Positions 26,425-35,900 of a stretch of DNA of 64,000 bases are shown in pieces (position 1 is the stretch's first letter; the number at the start of each line of letters is the position of its first letter). The notes beneath the pieces are model-generated. The model saw only the letters and a list, made by a program, of their open reading frames with translations. It was not told the origin of the DNA and ran no database searches. Position numbers and translations under genes: made by a program. The stretch spans positions 3,286,001 through 3,350,000 of the forward strand of contig NZ_CP108442.1 of the NCBI RefSeq assembly GCF_041435355.1, given 5' to 3'. The DNA comes from Streptomyces sp. NBC_01276. Its GTDB lineage: Bacteria; Actinomycetota; Actinomycetes; Streptomycetales; Streptomycetaceae.

Positions 26425-26554
26425 GGTGGTTTCCCCTCCGGAAGCGGTGGTGCGGTCGCCTCCGATCCTGTCGGGCCGCCGCTCCCCCGCCATCGCGCCC
26501 GGGAGCGACCCACCCTCCCCCGGTTGGGGGAGGAAGGGTCAGCGTGGGGGTGGG

Positions 26555-27397
26555 TCAGCGCTTGGCGGTGGCCTTTGCGTAGAGCTGCGCCGCGTAGTCG
26601 CCGAGGACGGTGCTCGTGGACACGTCGTCCGTGTCCCCGCCCGTCAGGATGCCGATGATCTTCCCGTCGCGGCCGATCCAGGCACTGCCGCTGGTGCCGC
26701 CCGGGAAGTCGGAGCAGTCGAAGCGCTGTTCCGTCGGGCTGAGGCGGACGGAGACGGCCGTGCAGGTACGGGGGACCTTGCGGTCCGCGGGGTAGCCCGT
26801 CACCGTGACCTCCTCGCCCGCGCGGCCGGAGGTGTCCAGGGGGGCGCCGCCTATGACGTCCTCGATGTTGCGGCCCTTGGCGTCGGGGGCCACGCGGGCG
26901 AAGGCGAGGTCGTAGTCGTCGTCCGTGCCGTCGGCCCAGCGCTCGTCCTCGTAGACCTGCTCTATCTTCCAGGTCCCGTACGGGGCGACACCGTTCGCGT
27001 ACGCGGGCGCGAAGACCGCACCGCCGTCGCGCGCCTGCTCGCCCTCCATGAGGCAGTGACCGGCGGTGATCAGCAGGTTCTTGCCGGGGCTGCGGACGAC
27101 GGTGGCGGTGCAGAAGTGATCGCCGTCCAGGCCGCCGGTGAACAGGGCTCCGGTGAAGGCGGCGGGCCCGCCGGGCTTGGGGGTCGCGGCGGCCGGCGGC
27201 GGCGAGGCGAGCTGAGGCTTGGAGGCCTTCGACCGCGAGGGTCCGGTGGGAGAGCCTGACGGCGTGGCCGACTTGGCGTGCACCGGAGCGTCGGCCCCGT
27301 CGGGCGGCGGCACCAGCTCGGCCACCGCGGCCGAGGCGCCCAAGGCAGCCACCGCACACAGCACCGCCGTCACCACGGTCCGCTTGTCCACCGCCAT
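26555..27397 (-). CDS. Secreted trypsin-like serine protease
   Basis: A 280-residue protease with an N-terminal signal segment (VVTAVLCAVAALGASAAVA) and a Pro/Ser-rich linker. The chymotrypsin-fold triad is visible: His in LLITAGHC, Asp in DYDLAFAR and Ser in GGTSGSAW; cysteine pairs at FCTATV/AGHC and RTCTAV/FDCSDF match the usual disulfides. The V8/Streptomyces-type family is secreted and cleaves extracellular proteins. ATG at 27397, with GGGAGGG upstream. Repeat copy 2 begins about 90 bp upstream. Confidence 0.88.
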   Translation of the reverse strand: MAVDKRTVVTAVLCAVAALGASAAVAELVPPPDGADAPVHAKSATPSGSPTGPSRSKASKPQLASPPPAAATPKPGGPAAFTGALFTGGLDGDHFCTATVVRSPGKNLLITAGHCLMEGEQARDGGAVFAPAYANGVAPYGTWKIEQVYEDERWADGTDDDYDLAFARVAPDAKGRNIEDVIGGAPLDTSGRAGEEVTVTGYPADRKVPRTCTAVSVRLSPTEQRFDCSDFPGGTSGSAWIGRDGKIIGILTGGDTDDVSTSTVLGDYAAQLYAKATAKR

Positions 27398-27487
27398 GAT
27401 CCCTCCCGCTTCGCCCTCGCGAAGCATGCCCCGGGGGCGGGGCGGGGTGCAAGGGGAGAGGGCGGTGGGCGGGTCGGGGGCAGGCGG

Positions 27488-28050
27488 GGGCCGGGGGGCG
27501 GCGGGACTTTGGCTGGTCCGTGTCAGGGAGGGTTTGGGGGTTTCCCGTCAGTCTCATCGTCCTTCCGCGTCGGGCCGGGCTGTCAAGGGCGCTCCCTTCG
27601 GTCGCGTCGCTTCGCGATGGCCTTCGGCCACCCTTGACAGCCCGTCCCGCCACGGAATGCCAAAGACTGCCGGGAAACCCCCAAAAGAACGGTCCACGGG
27701 GAGATCTTCGAGGGGCGGGCATCCCAGAGATGCGCGAGCCGTCTCCGGCCAAGCCGCTGATCCGGCCCCCTATGCGTGTCGGTCCAAAGCGTGGGCAAGC
27801 CAGACCTCCCGACACGACGACCAGAGCGTCCGGCAGGCCCCGCACGCGTCAGATCGCTACGCGCTTCGCACGGCATGGCGTCCGGCGACCGTCCGGGGCT
27901 GGACATAAGCCGCCCACGGCCCGGGGGCCTCGGTCTCTCACGCGAGTGCGGATCGTTCGTTCCTCTTGGGGTGCTGGATGGGCTTCAAAGGGACTGTGGC
28001 GGGGCCTGTCGGAGTGTGAGGACGAGTTCGTCGTCTTCAGGGTCCGGCGG
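27488..28050. repeat. Inverted-repeat element, copy 2 (single arm)
   Basis: Only one arm of the element is present, in reverse relative to the right arms of copies 1 and 4. It starts with the terminal segment (CGGGACTTTGGCTGGTCCGT), continues through the palindromic module at 27536-27682, GCTACGCGCTTC (27857) and GGACATAAGCCGCCCA (27902), and ends at a decayed form of the central hairpin (about 28011-28045). That hairpin overlaps the stop codon of the glycosyltransferase gene. Confidence 0.85.
27536..27682. repeat. Palindromic module of repeat copy 2
   Basis: GGGGGTTTCCCGTCAGTC (27536-27553) pairs with GACTGCCGGGAAACCCCC (27665-27682) with one mismatch; the inner stem GGGCTGTCAAGGG/CCCTTGACAGCCC is perfect. 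The loop holds two further small hairpins. Confidence 0.85.
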
Positions 28051-29272
28051 GGGTTTGGTGGGCGGTGTCGTAGAGGAGTTTGGCGGCTACCCCTGCTCCG
28101 TCGGCTTGGAAGGCGGCGGCCACTTCGGTCGCTCGGGCGCTGGTCTCGGGGGTGAGGGCGGTCTTGAGTGCGGCGGACAGGGACTCGACCGTCGGGGTCG
28201 GGCCGTCGTGCGCCGCGCCGATGCCCAGGTCGGCCACGCGGCCGGCGAAATAGGGCTGGTCGGCCCCCTGGGGCACGATCACCTGGGGTGCGCCGGACCA
28301 GGTGGCGGTGGCCGTCGTGCCCGCGCCGCCGTGGTGCACGACGGCGGCCGTGCGGCGGAACAGGGCCTGATGGTTGGCCTCGCCGACGACGAAGCAGTCG
28401 TCCTGGTCATCGATCAGGCCCAGGTCGGCCCAGCCACGGGAGAGGACCGCGCGGCGGCCCTGCGCGCGGATGGCCTCGATGGCAACGCGGGCGACGTCCT
28501 GCGGATCGCGCATGGGGATGCTTCCGAAGCCCACGTAGACCGGCGGCGTACCGGCGTCCAGGAACTCCACCAGGTCAGCGGGCAAGGGGCGTTCGTCCGG
28601 AAGGACCCAGGCACCGGTCTGCACGACATCGAGATCCGCCGGCTGCCGCCACGGGGCCAGGGTCGGGTCCGTGGCCAGCCACGGCCGGTCGGTGAAGACG
28701 TGGTCGCGGACGTTGTCCAGCGGCGCCAGGCCGATCGACACCCGATGGGTGTTGATCGCCTCCCCGAACACCTCCTGCGCGTCGCGGGCGTCCTGTTCCC
28801 ACAGCTCGCCGTTGTCCGTCACGTCCGGCGCGAGCGGACGTCCCGGGCGCGCCATCGGCGGATGGTGCGGGGACGGCAGGCTCACCGGCTGGTAGCTGGC
28901 GTAGACGTAGGGGATCCCCAGCTTCTCGGAGACGGCCTTCACGCCGGCCACGGCCGGCACGAGGCCAGTCGCCAGCAGTACGTCGCACCCCTCGGCAGCG
29001 ACGCTCGCCTGCTCGTAGAACGCGGCGACCAGCTCGGCCGCCCGCCTCGGTACGCCCCCCGCCGAGGGCGGCGTCTTCCCGGTCACCAAGTCGCGCACCG
29101 ACTGTCCGGTCGGAATCATCTCCACACCGATCGCCGCCAGTCGCTTCGCGAACTCCTCGTCCGGCGGCGCGCACACCCGCACCTCCGCACCGAGTTCCAG
29201 CAACCGCACCGCGAGTCCCACGAGCGGCTCGACTCCCCCGCGCGAATCGTACGCAGACAACAACACACGCAT
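28037..29272 (-). CDS. Family 1 glycosyltransferase, glycopeptide/macrolide type
   Basis: A 411-residue GT-B enzyme starting MRVLLSAYDSRGGVEPLVGLAVRLLELGAEVRVCAPPDEEF, the form seen in vancosaminyl- and glucosyltransferases of glycopeptide and rhamnolipid-like pathways. The C-terminal donor site contains VVHHGGAGTTATATWSGAPQ, typical of the family's nucleotide-sugar motif. No polyketide, peptide or sugar-biosynthesis genes adjoin it, so it is an orphan, possibly detoxifying a macrolide or decorating a lipid. It is bracketed by partial repeat copies 2 and 3, a pattern that suggests insertion or rearrangement. Confidence 0.9.
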   Translation of the reverse strand: MRVLLSAYDSRGGVEPLVGLAVRLLELGAEVRVCAPPDEEFAKRLAAIGVEMIPTGQSVRDLVTGKTPPSAGGVPRRAAELVAAFYEQASVAAEGCDVLLATGLVPAVAGVKAVSEKLGIPYVYASYQPVSLPSPHHPPMARPGRPLAPDVTDNGELWEQDARDAQEVFGEAINTHRVSIGLAPLDNVRDHVFTDRPWLATDPTLAPWRQPADLDVVQTGAWVLPDERPLPADLVEFLDAGTPPVYVGFGSIPMRDPQDVARVAIEAIRAQGRRAVLSRGWADLGLIDDQDDCFVVGEANHQALFRRTAAVVHHGGAGTTATATWSGAPQVIVPQGADQPYFAGRVADLGIGAAHDGPTPTVESLSAALKTALTPETSARATEVAAAFQADGAGVAAKLLYDTAHQTPAGP

Positions 29273-29415
29273 CCGTGACGCCCATTTCCCTTGACTGTGG
29301 CTCAGGTTGACGATTCTGCGGCACCCCCGGGGCCTTGCCGCAATCCCCCCTGCCCGCTATATCTTGAGAGTGGAAGGGCGTGACCACTCCCCCCTTTCCC
29401 CACACAGCCCATACT

Positions 29416-29633
29416 CGGCCCCCGGACCGTGGGCGGCTCATGTCCAGCCCCGGGCGGACCGCAGACGCTTTGCCGAGTGAAGCGCGTAGCGATCTGACGC
29501 GCGTGGGGCCCGTTGGTCACTGTGGTCGTCGTGTCGGGTGGTCTGGCGCACCCCGGGCCAAAGACCCATGGCCATTCGGTCCCGCATCCGGGACCGGGCG
29601 GAGATGGCTCGCACATCGCTGCGCTACCCGCCC
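29416..29633. repeat. Inverted-repeat element, copy 3 (partial arm)
   Basis: About 215 bp matching the right arm of the element: CCCCCGGACCGTGGGCGGCT, GAAGCGCGTAGCGATC-like sequence at 29480 and GGAGATGGCTCGCACATC near the end. The palindromic module and the central hairpin are absent. It lies in the divergent promoter region between the glycosyltransferase and the alpha/beta hydrolase. Confidence 0.8.
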
Positions 29634-29710
29634 CCCCAACCCCCTTTACATCCCCCCGCTTTCACGTATGCTCCCCCTCAACACAAAAACAGTATCCGGG
29701 GGAAACAGTA

Positions 29711-30808
29711 ATGAGCGGCATCGCCACCACCACCGCCATCAGCGCCATCACCGCCGCCGCGTTCGCCGCGCCCGTCGTGGGTCTCTTCGCCCATCGGGCC
29801 GTGCGCCGGGTCGGCAACGCCCGGATGATGCGGATCGGGACGCCGGACGGCATCGACGAGCAGGGCTTCGTCCGGATCGGCGGGATCGAGCAGTGGATCT
29901 CGGTGCGCGGCGAGGACCGCGCCAACCCCGTCCTGCTGGAGATCCACGGCGGGCCGGGCGCGGCCAACTCCCCCTACGGAGCCCGCACCCGGTCCTGGGA
30001 GAAGCACTTCACCCTGGTCCGCTGGGACATGCGCGGCGCCGGTCTGACCTTCGCGCACGGTGGCGCGGACGGTCAGGGGGAGGTCACCTTCGAGCGGCTC
30101 CACGAGGACGCCGTCGAGGTCACCCGGCACGTCCTGGCGCGGCTGGGCGTGGAGCGGGTGGTGCTGATGCCGAGTTCCTTCGGCACGGTCTTCGGGCTGC
30201 GGCTGGCCCGCAACCACCCCGAGCTGTACTCCGCTTACGTCGGCACCGACCAGAACATCCAGGAGGCGGGCCGGGACACCTCCGCCTACGACGCCACCCT
30301 GGAGCGACTGCGGGCCGCGGGGAAGGCCAAGGACGTGGCCACCGTCGAGGCGATGGGGTCCGACCCCCGCCGGTGGACCTCGTCGCAGCGGTCCTCGTAC
30401 GACAAGCTGTGCGCGGGCAGCGACCCGCTGACGCTGGACACCGTGAAGAAGGTGATCGTGGGCTCGCTGTGGCTGTCGCCGCTGTACTCGCTCGGGCGGG
30501 CGAAGGCCTACTTCAAGGGGCAGGGCTTCTCGGAGTCCGTCACCGAGGGGACGGGGGACTTCGACGACTTCGCCGACGGGACCCGCTTCGAGGTGCCGTT
30601 CTTCATCTTCCAGGGCGAGCGGGACGTGATCACGCCGGCGGCCCGCGCCCGGGAGTTCTTCGACGCGGTCGAGGCACCGGTGAAGGCGTTCGAGCTGATC
30701 GGGGACGCGAGCCACTTCGCGGCGCTGCGCCGCCCGGAGAGGTTCCTGGAGCTGCTGCTCCAGCACGTCCGCCCGGCGGTGACGGCGGGGCGGAACGCCA
30801 CCGTCTGA
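29711..30808 (+). CDS. Alpha/beta hydrolase, proline iminopeptidase-like
   Basis: A 365-residue protein with an N-terminal hydrophobic stretch (ITAAAFAAPVVGLFA) that may anchor it, then the oxyanion loop HGGPGAANSPYG and a nucleophile elbow MPSSFGTVFG (Ser in the second S position), an acid in GERDVITP and a His in GDASHF. The HGGPG plus lid arrangement is that of prolyl aminopeptidases, but the weak elbow leaves the activity uncertain. ATG at 29711 follows GGGGGAAACA. Confidence 0.85.
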   Translation: MSGIATTTAISAITAAAFAAPVVGLFAHRAVRRVGNARMMRIGTPDGIDEQGFVRIGGIEQWISVRGEDRANPVLLEIHGGPGAANSPYGARTRSWEKHFTLVRWDMRGAGLTFAHGGADGQGEVTFERLHEDAVEVTRHVLARLGVERVVLMPSSFGTVFGLRLARNHPELYSAYVGTDQNIQEAGRDTSAYDATLERLRAAGKAKDVATVEAMGSDPRRWTSSQRSSYDKLCAGSDPLTLDTVKKVIVGSLWLSPLYSLGRAKAYFKGQGFSESVTEGTGDFDDFADGTRFEVPFFIFQGERDVITPAARAREFFDAVEAPVKAFELIGDASHFAALRRPERFLELLLQHVRPAVTAGRNATV

Positions 30809-30824
30809 GCGTCCCGGGGGCAGG

Positions 30825-31241
30825 TCAGTCGGCCGTACCCGGCGGCACGACCCATCGCGTCGGCTGGCCCGTGACCTCGGCGATCATGTCGTAGTCGCCG
30901 TCGTAGTGCAGCACGGTGGCGCCGTGCCGCTCGGCGGTCGCCGCGATGATCAGATCCGGAAGGGACACCGCCTTCCATTTCCCCGCCACGATGAGCTGCT
31001 CCTGCACTTCCAAGGCACGATCCCACGCCTCGTCCGGCGTCGAGAGCCAGGCGAAGGCCCCGAGACCCGCCCGCACCCGGTCCGCGTCCGACTTCGAACG
31101 GGCGCTGTAGAGCACCTCCAGCTCCACCGCTCCGCACACGGCCAGCACCCCCGCAGCGTGCAGCGGATTGACGACAGCGTGCACGGCCGGCTTGGGATAG
31201 CGCGCGAGGGCGGACTTGTCGATCAGGAAGCGCCCGTTCAC
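30825..31241 (-). CDS. vapC: PIN-domain ribonuclease toxin (VapC-like)
   Basis: A 138-residue PIN-domain protein: FLIDKSALARY carries the first catalytic Asp, VELEVLYSARS the conserved Glu and PDLIIAATAERHGATVLHYDGDYD the remaining acidic residues of the Mg-dependent RNase site. It is the toxin of a type II pair; its GTG start overlaps the antitoxin's TGA stop (GTGA), the classical VapBC arrangement. Toxin targets in this family are tRNAs or rRNA. Confidence 0.88.
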   Translation of the reverse strand: MNGRFLIDKSALARYPKPAVHAVVNPLHAAGVLAVCGAVELEVLYSARSKSDADRVRAGLGAFAWLSTPDEAWDRALEVQEQLIVAGKWKAVSLPDLIIAATAERHGATVLHYDGDYDMIAEVTGQPTRWVVPPGTAD

Positions 31242-31468
31242 GCTGCCCTTTCGTGCACTCGTTCGGCCTCGGCCGAAGACTGCTCCACCGGGCCCGTCAG
31301 GTCCGGCAGCCCGCCCTCGGCCAGCCACGTCAGGAACTCTTCCCGCTTACGCCGGTTGACGACGTCCTGGAGTGCGGCATTGACGGTGGCAACCTTCGTT
31401 TTCGTCCCGAAGAGCTCGGCGGCCTCCGCCAGCAGGGCATCGTCCACGTCGATCACGGTTCTGGCCAT
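31238..31468 (-). CDS. vapB: Antitoxin (VapB-like, ribbon-helix-helix)
   Basis: A 76-residue protein starting MARTVIDVDDALLAEAAELFGTKTKVATVNAALQDVVNRRKREEF, the ribbon-helix-helix DNA-binding form of VapB, with a C-terminal toxin-binding tail. It is the first gene of the pair, has AGGAGG before its ATG, and a perfect inverted repeat just upstream (31512-31547) is its likely operator, so the operon is probably autorepressed by the VapBC complex. Confidence 0.88.
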   Translation of the reverse strand: MARTVIDVDDALLAEAAELFGTKTKVATVNAALQDVVNRRKREEFLTWLAEGGLPDLTGPVEQSSAEAERVHERAA

Positions 31469-31511
31469 GGGAAACCTCCTCAGCGCGGGGCGACCTGCCC
31501 TGGTCACACTT

Positions 31512-31547
31512 AAACGATATCAAGACCGCCGCCGAGAGATATCGTTT
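31512..31547. promoter_or_regulatory. Perfect inverted repeat upstream of vapBC
   Basis: AAACGATATC (31512-31521) and GATATCGTTT (31538-31547) are exact inverse copies 16 bp apart. AT-rich and located 44 bp upstream of the vapB ATG, they are the expected place for VapBC autoregulation. Confidence 0.75.
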
Positions 31548-31576
31548 CTACGGATCGAGGAGGTCCCACACTCCCC

Positions 31577-32797
31577 CTAAGCCCCCGCCCAGAGCCCCTC
31601 CCCCGTGAGACCGAGCAGGTCGATCGCGTTGCCGCGCACGATCCGGTCGACCACGTCCGGCGCCAGGTGGCCCATCTGGGACTCGCCCACCTCCCGGGAC
31701 TTCGGCCAGGTGGAGTCCGAGTGGGGGTAGTCGGTCTCGTAGAGGACGTTGCCGACCCCGATCGCGTCCAGGTTCCGCAGGCCGAACGCGTCGTCGAAGA
31801 AGCAGCCGAAGACGTGCTCGGCGAAGAGCTCCGACGGCGGGCGGTGGACCTTGTCGGCCACGCCGCCCCAGCCCCGGTTCTCCTCCCAGACCACGTTCGC
31901 GCGTTCCAGGATGTACGGGATCCAGCCGATCTGCCCCTCCGCGTACATGATCTTCAGGTTCGGGAAGCGTTCGAACTTGCCGCTCATCAGCCAGTCGACC
32001 ATCGAGAAGCAGCAGTTGGCGAAGGTGATGGTGGACCCGACGGCCGGCGGGGCGTCCGCCGAGGTGGAGGGCATCCGCGACGAGGAGCCGATGTGCATGG
32101 CGATGACCGTGCCGGTCTCGTCGCAGGCCTGGAGGAAGGGGTCCCAGTCGTCGGTGTGGATCGACGGCAGCCCCAGGTGCGGCGGTATCTCGGAGAACGC
32201 GACCGCCCGGACCCCGCGCGCCGCGTTGCGGCGGACCTCGGCGGCGGCCAGGCGGGCGTCCCAGAGGGGGACGAGGGTGAGCGGGATGAGCCGGCCCCGG
32301 GCCTCGGGGCCGCACCACTCCTCCACCATCCAGTCGTTGTAGGCCCGCACCCCGAGCAGTCCGAGCTCGCGGTCCTTGGCCTCGGTGAAGGTCTGGCCGC
32401 AGAAGCGCGGGAAGGTGGGGAAGCACAGGGCGGACTGGACGTGGTTGACGTCCATGTCGGCGAGGCGGTCGGGAACCGAGAAGGAGCCCGGGCGCATCTG
32501 CTCGTAGGTGATGACTTCCAGTTTGATCTCGTCGCGGTCGTACCCGACCGCGGTGTCGAGGCGGGTGAGCGGCCGGTGCAGGTCCTCGTACACCCACCAG
32601 TCGCCGATCGGGCCGTCGTCCCCCTTGGCCCCCATGACGGGGGCGAACTTCCCGCCGAGGAAGGTCATCTCCTTGAGGGGGGCCCGGACGATCCGGGGCC
32701 CGGTGTCGCGGTACTTCGACGGGAGCCGGTCCCGCCAGACGTGAGGGGGCTCCACCGTGTGGTCGTCCACCGAGATGATCTTCGGGAAGGTCTCCAT
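31577..32797 (-). CDS. Amidohydrolase (metal-dependent TIM barrel, ACMSD-like)
   Basis: A 406-residue protein with the amidohydrolase-2 pattern: IISVDDHTVEPPHVW at the N-terminus, where the usual HxH is reduced to DDH, AMHIGSS with a metal-binding His in the middle and ETDYPHSDS (Asp) near the end. This subfamily includes decarboxylases and hydrolases for aromatic or beta-keto acids in actinobacterial lipid and steroid loci. The start could also be GTG at 32806; neither has a good ribosome binding site, so a leaderless mRNA is possible. A perfect CTGACGnnnCGTCAG palindrome lies just upstream. Confidence 0.85.
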   Translation of the reverse strand: METFPKIISVDDHTVEPPHVWRDRLPSKYRDTGPRIVRAPLKEMTFLGGKFAPVMGAKGDDGPIGDWWVYEDLHRPLTRLDTAVGYDRDEIKLEVITYEQMRPGSFSVPDRLADMDVNHVQSALCFPTFPRFCGQTFTEAKDRELGLLGVRAYNDWMVEEWCGPEARGRLIPLTLVPLWDARLAAAEVRRNAARGVRAVAFSEIPPHLGLPSIHTDDWDPFLQACDETGTVIAMHIGSSSRMPSTSADAPPAVGSTITFANCCFSMVDWLMSGKFERFPNLKIMYAEGQIGWIPYILERANVVWEENRGWGGVADKVHRPPSELFAEHVFGCFFDDAFGLRNLDAIGVGNVLYETDYPHSDSTWPKSREVGESQMGHLAPDVVDRIVRGNAIDLLGLTGEGLWAGA

Positions 32798-32818
32798 GCC
32801 CTCCACGGTAGCGTTGAT

Positions 32819-32833
32819 CTGACGAACCGTCAG
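32819..32833. promoter_or_regulatory. Perfect CTGACGnnnCGTCAG palindrome (operator 5)
   Basis: CTGACGAACCGTCAG is 21 bp upstream of the amidohydrolase ATG, a position overlapping its promoter. Confidence 0.7.
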
Positions 32834-32952
32834 CTATCTGTCCCACACTCGCCGTTGTGACGAGGAGTGACCGCCTCCGCTGCGGGCTGACGTGTGCGTG
32901 CAAGACAGGGCAGACTGACCCTTAAACCGACGGAAGGCAGGGGGGACGACAG

Positions 32953-35900
32953 ATGGACGGCATACCGGCCATCCCGCACCAGCGGAACCACCCCGAGGCA
33001 GCCCGGTCCCGGAACTCCGCCGACGTGCCCGCAGCCCCCGAGCCCCCCGCCCCTCCCGAGAACCCCCCGGCCCCGCACGCCCCGGCCCCGCACGCCGCGG
33101 AGCCCCCGCACGCCCCACGGCCCCCGGAGCCCTCCCCCGCCGACAACCGGTTCGCCGTCCTCGGCCCCGTCCGCGCCTGGCGCGGCCCCGAGGCGCTGCC
33201 CTCCGGCAGCCCCCAGCAGCGCGCCCTGCTCGCCGTACTGCTGCTGCGCGACGGCCGCACCGCGACCGCCCCCGAGCTGATCGACGCCATCTGGGGCGAG
33301 GACCCGCCCCCGCAGGCCCTGGCCACCATCCGCACGTACGCCTCCCGGCTGCGCAAGGTGCTCCACCCCGGGCTGCTCGTCAGCGACGCCGGCGGCTACG
33401 CGATCCGGCTGCGCCACCAGGAGGCCCTCGACCTCGGCATCGCCCGCAGCCTCGCCGCCGACGCCGAAACGGCCCGCTCCGCCGGCGACCGCGCGCTGGC
33501 CCGCACCCTCCTCGCCCGCGCCCTGGACCTCTGGGACGGCGAACCCCTCGCCGGGGTCCCCGGCCCGCACGCCGACACCGAGCGGACCCGCCTCGCCGAG
33601 TGGCGCCTCCAGCTGCTGGAGACCCGCCTCGACCTGGACCTGGAGGTCGGCCACCACGCCGAGGCCGTCTCCGAGCTCACCGCCCTCACCGCCGCCCACC
33701 CCCTGCGGGAGCGGCTGCGCGAACTGCTGATGCTGGCCCTGTACCGCAGCGGCCGCCAGGCCGAGGCCCTCGCCGTCTACGCCGACACCCGCCGTCTCCT
33801 CGCCGAGGAGCTGGGCGTCGACCCGCGGCCCGAACTCTCCGCCCTCCAGCAGCGCATCCTGAACGCCGACGCCGAGCTCGCCCGCGCCGAGGACCCCGCC
33901 ACCGCCGCCGCCCCCGCACCCGTAAGGCCCGCGCAATTGCCCGCCACAGTCCCGGACTTCACCGGCCGCGCCCCCTTCGTCAGCGAGCTCGGGGAGATCC
34001 TCGCGGGCGCCGGGGGACAGGTCATGGCCGTCTCGGCGCTCGCGGGCATAGGCGGTGTCGGCAAGACCACCCTCGCCGTGCACGTCGCGCACGCCGCCCG
34101 GCCCCACTTCCCCGACGGCCAGCTCTACGCCGACCTCCAGGGCACCGACCCCCGCCCCGCGCAGCCCGAGGCCGTCCTCGGCTCCTTCCTGCGCGCCCTC
34201 GGCACCCCCGACAGCTCCATCCCCGACTCGGCCGCCGACCGGGCCGCCCTCTACCGCACGGTCCTCGACGGCCGCCGCGTCCTGGTGCTGCTCGACAACG
34301 CCCGCGACGCCGCCCAGGTCCGTCCGCTGCTGCCCGGCACCGCGGGCTGCGCCGCCCTCGTCACCAGCCGGGTCCGGATGTCGGGCCTCGCCGGGGCCCA
34401 TCTCGTCGACCTCGACGTGATGAGCCCCGAGGAGGCCCTGCAGCTGTTCACCCGCATCGTCGGCGCCGAGCGGGTCGGCGCCGAACGCCAGGCCGCCCTC
34501 AACGTCGTCGGCGCCTGCGGGTTCCTGCCGCTCGCCATCCGCATCGCCGCCTCCCGGCTCGCCGCCCGCCGCACCTGGACCGTCTCCGTCCTCGCCGCCA
34601 AACTCGCCGACGAACGCCGCCGCCTCGACGAGCTCCAGGCCGGCGACCTCGCCGTCAAGGCCACCTTCGAGCTGGGCTACGGCCAGCTGGAGCCCGCCCA
34701 GCAACGCGCCTTCCGCCTCCTCGGCCTCGCCGACGGCCCCGACATCTCCCTCTCCGCCGCGGCCGCCGTCCTGGACCTGCCCGAGCACGACACCGAGGAC
34801 CTCCTCGAAGCTTTAGTCGACTGCTCCCTGCTCGAATCGGCCGCGCCCGGCCGCTACCGCTTCCACGACCTCGTCCGCCTCTACGCGCGTGCCTGCGCCG
34901 AACGCGACGAGCAGCCCTCCCTGGGGCAGGACGCCGCCCTCGACCGGCTCCTCGACTTCTACCTGGCCACCGCCTCCCGGGTGTACGCGGTCGAGCGTCC
35001 CGGCGACCGGCTCCCGGCCCACCTCTCCCCCACCCGCCACCCCGGCCTGATCCTGACCGAACCCCGCGCCGCCCTGGACTGGCTGTTCGCCGAGGCCGAC
35101 CCGCTGCTGGCCTGCGTACGGCAGGCGGCCGGGCGGCCAGCCGCGCTGCGCAGGGCCGTGGACCTGCTGTGGGCGGCCAAGGACCTCGCCGAGTCCGGCG
35201 CCAACTCCAAGCAGTACGAGTCCGCCGCGCTGACCCTGCGCGAGGCCGCGCGGGCGGCGAAGGACCCTCGGGCCGAGGGCCGCGCCCGGACCACGCTCAC
35301 CATGGTCCACCTCGTCGCGGGCCGCTTCACCGAGGGCGACGAGGAGGCCCGCCAGGCCATGGACCTGGCCCGCGAGGCGGGCGACCCGCTGCCCAGCTGC
35401 TGGGCGCCCAACGACCGCGGGATCATCGCCCTCTACCAGGGCCGGCACCGGGACGGCGAGCGCTACCTGCTGGAGGCCATCGAGAAGTTCCGGGCCGACG
35501 CGAACGTCATCGGCGAGGCCAGCGCCCTGTGCAACCTGTCCCGGATCCACGTCGAGCTGGGCCGCCTGCCCAGCGCCATCGACCTGGCGCAGCAGGGCAT
35601 CGCCATCTACGACCGGATGGGCCTGACCCTGCGCCTGGCCAACGGCCGCTACGCGCTGGGCATCGCGCTGACCCAGGCCGGACGGCTGCGGGAGGCGCTG
35701 ACGCAGCTCGGGGAGGCGCTGTCGCTGTTCCACGACAACCGCCAGCCCCTGTGGGAGGGCGTGACGCACTTCCGGCTGGCCGAGGCGCACCTGGCGGCCC
35801 GGCGGCCCACCCTGGCCGCCAAGCACGCCGAACAGGCGATCGCGCTGCGCGGGATCGGCGGGGAGTGGCGCCGGGCGACGGTACTGACCGTGCTGGGCAA

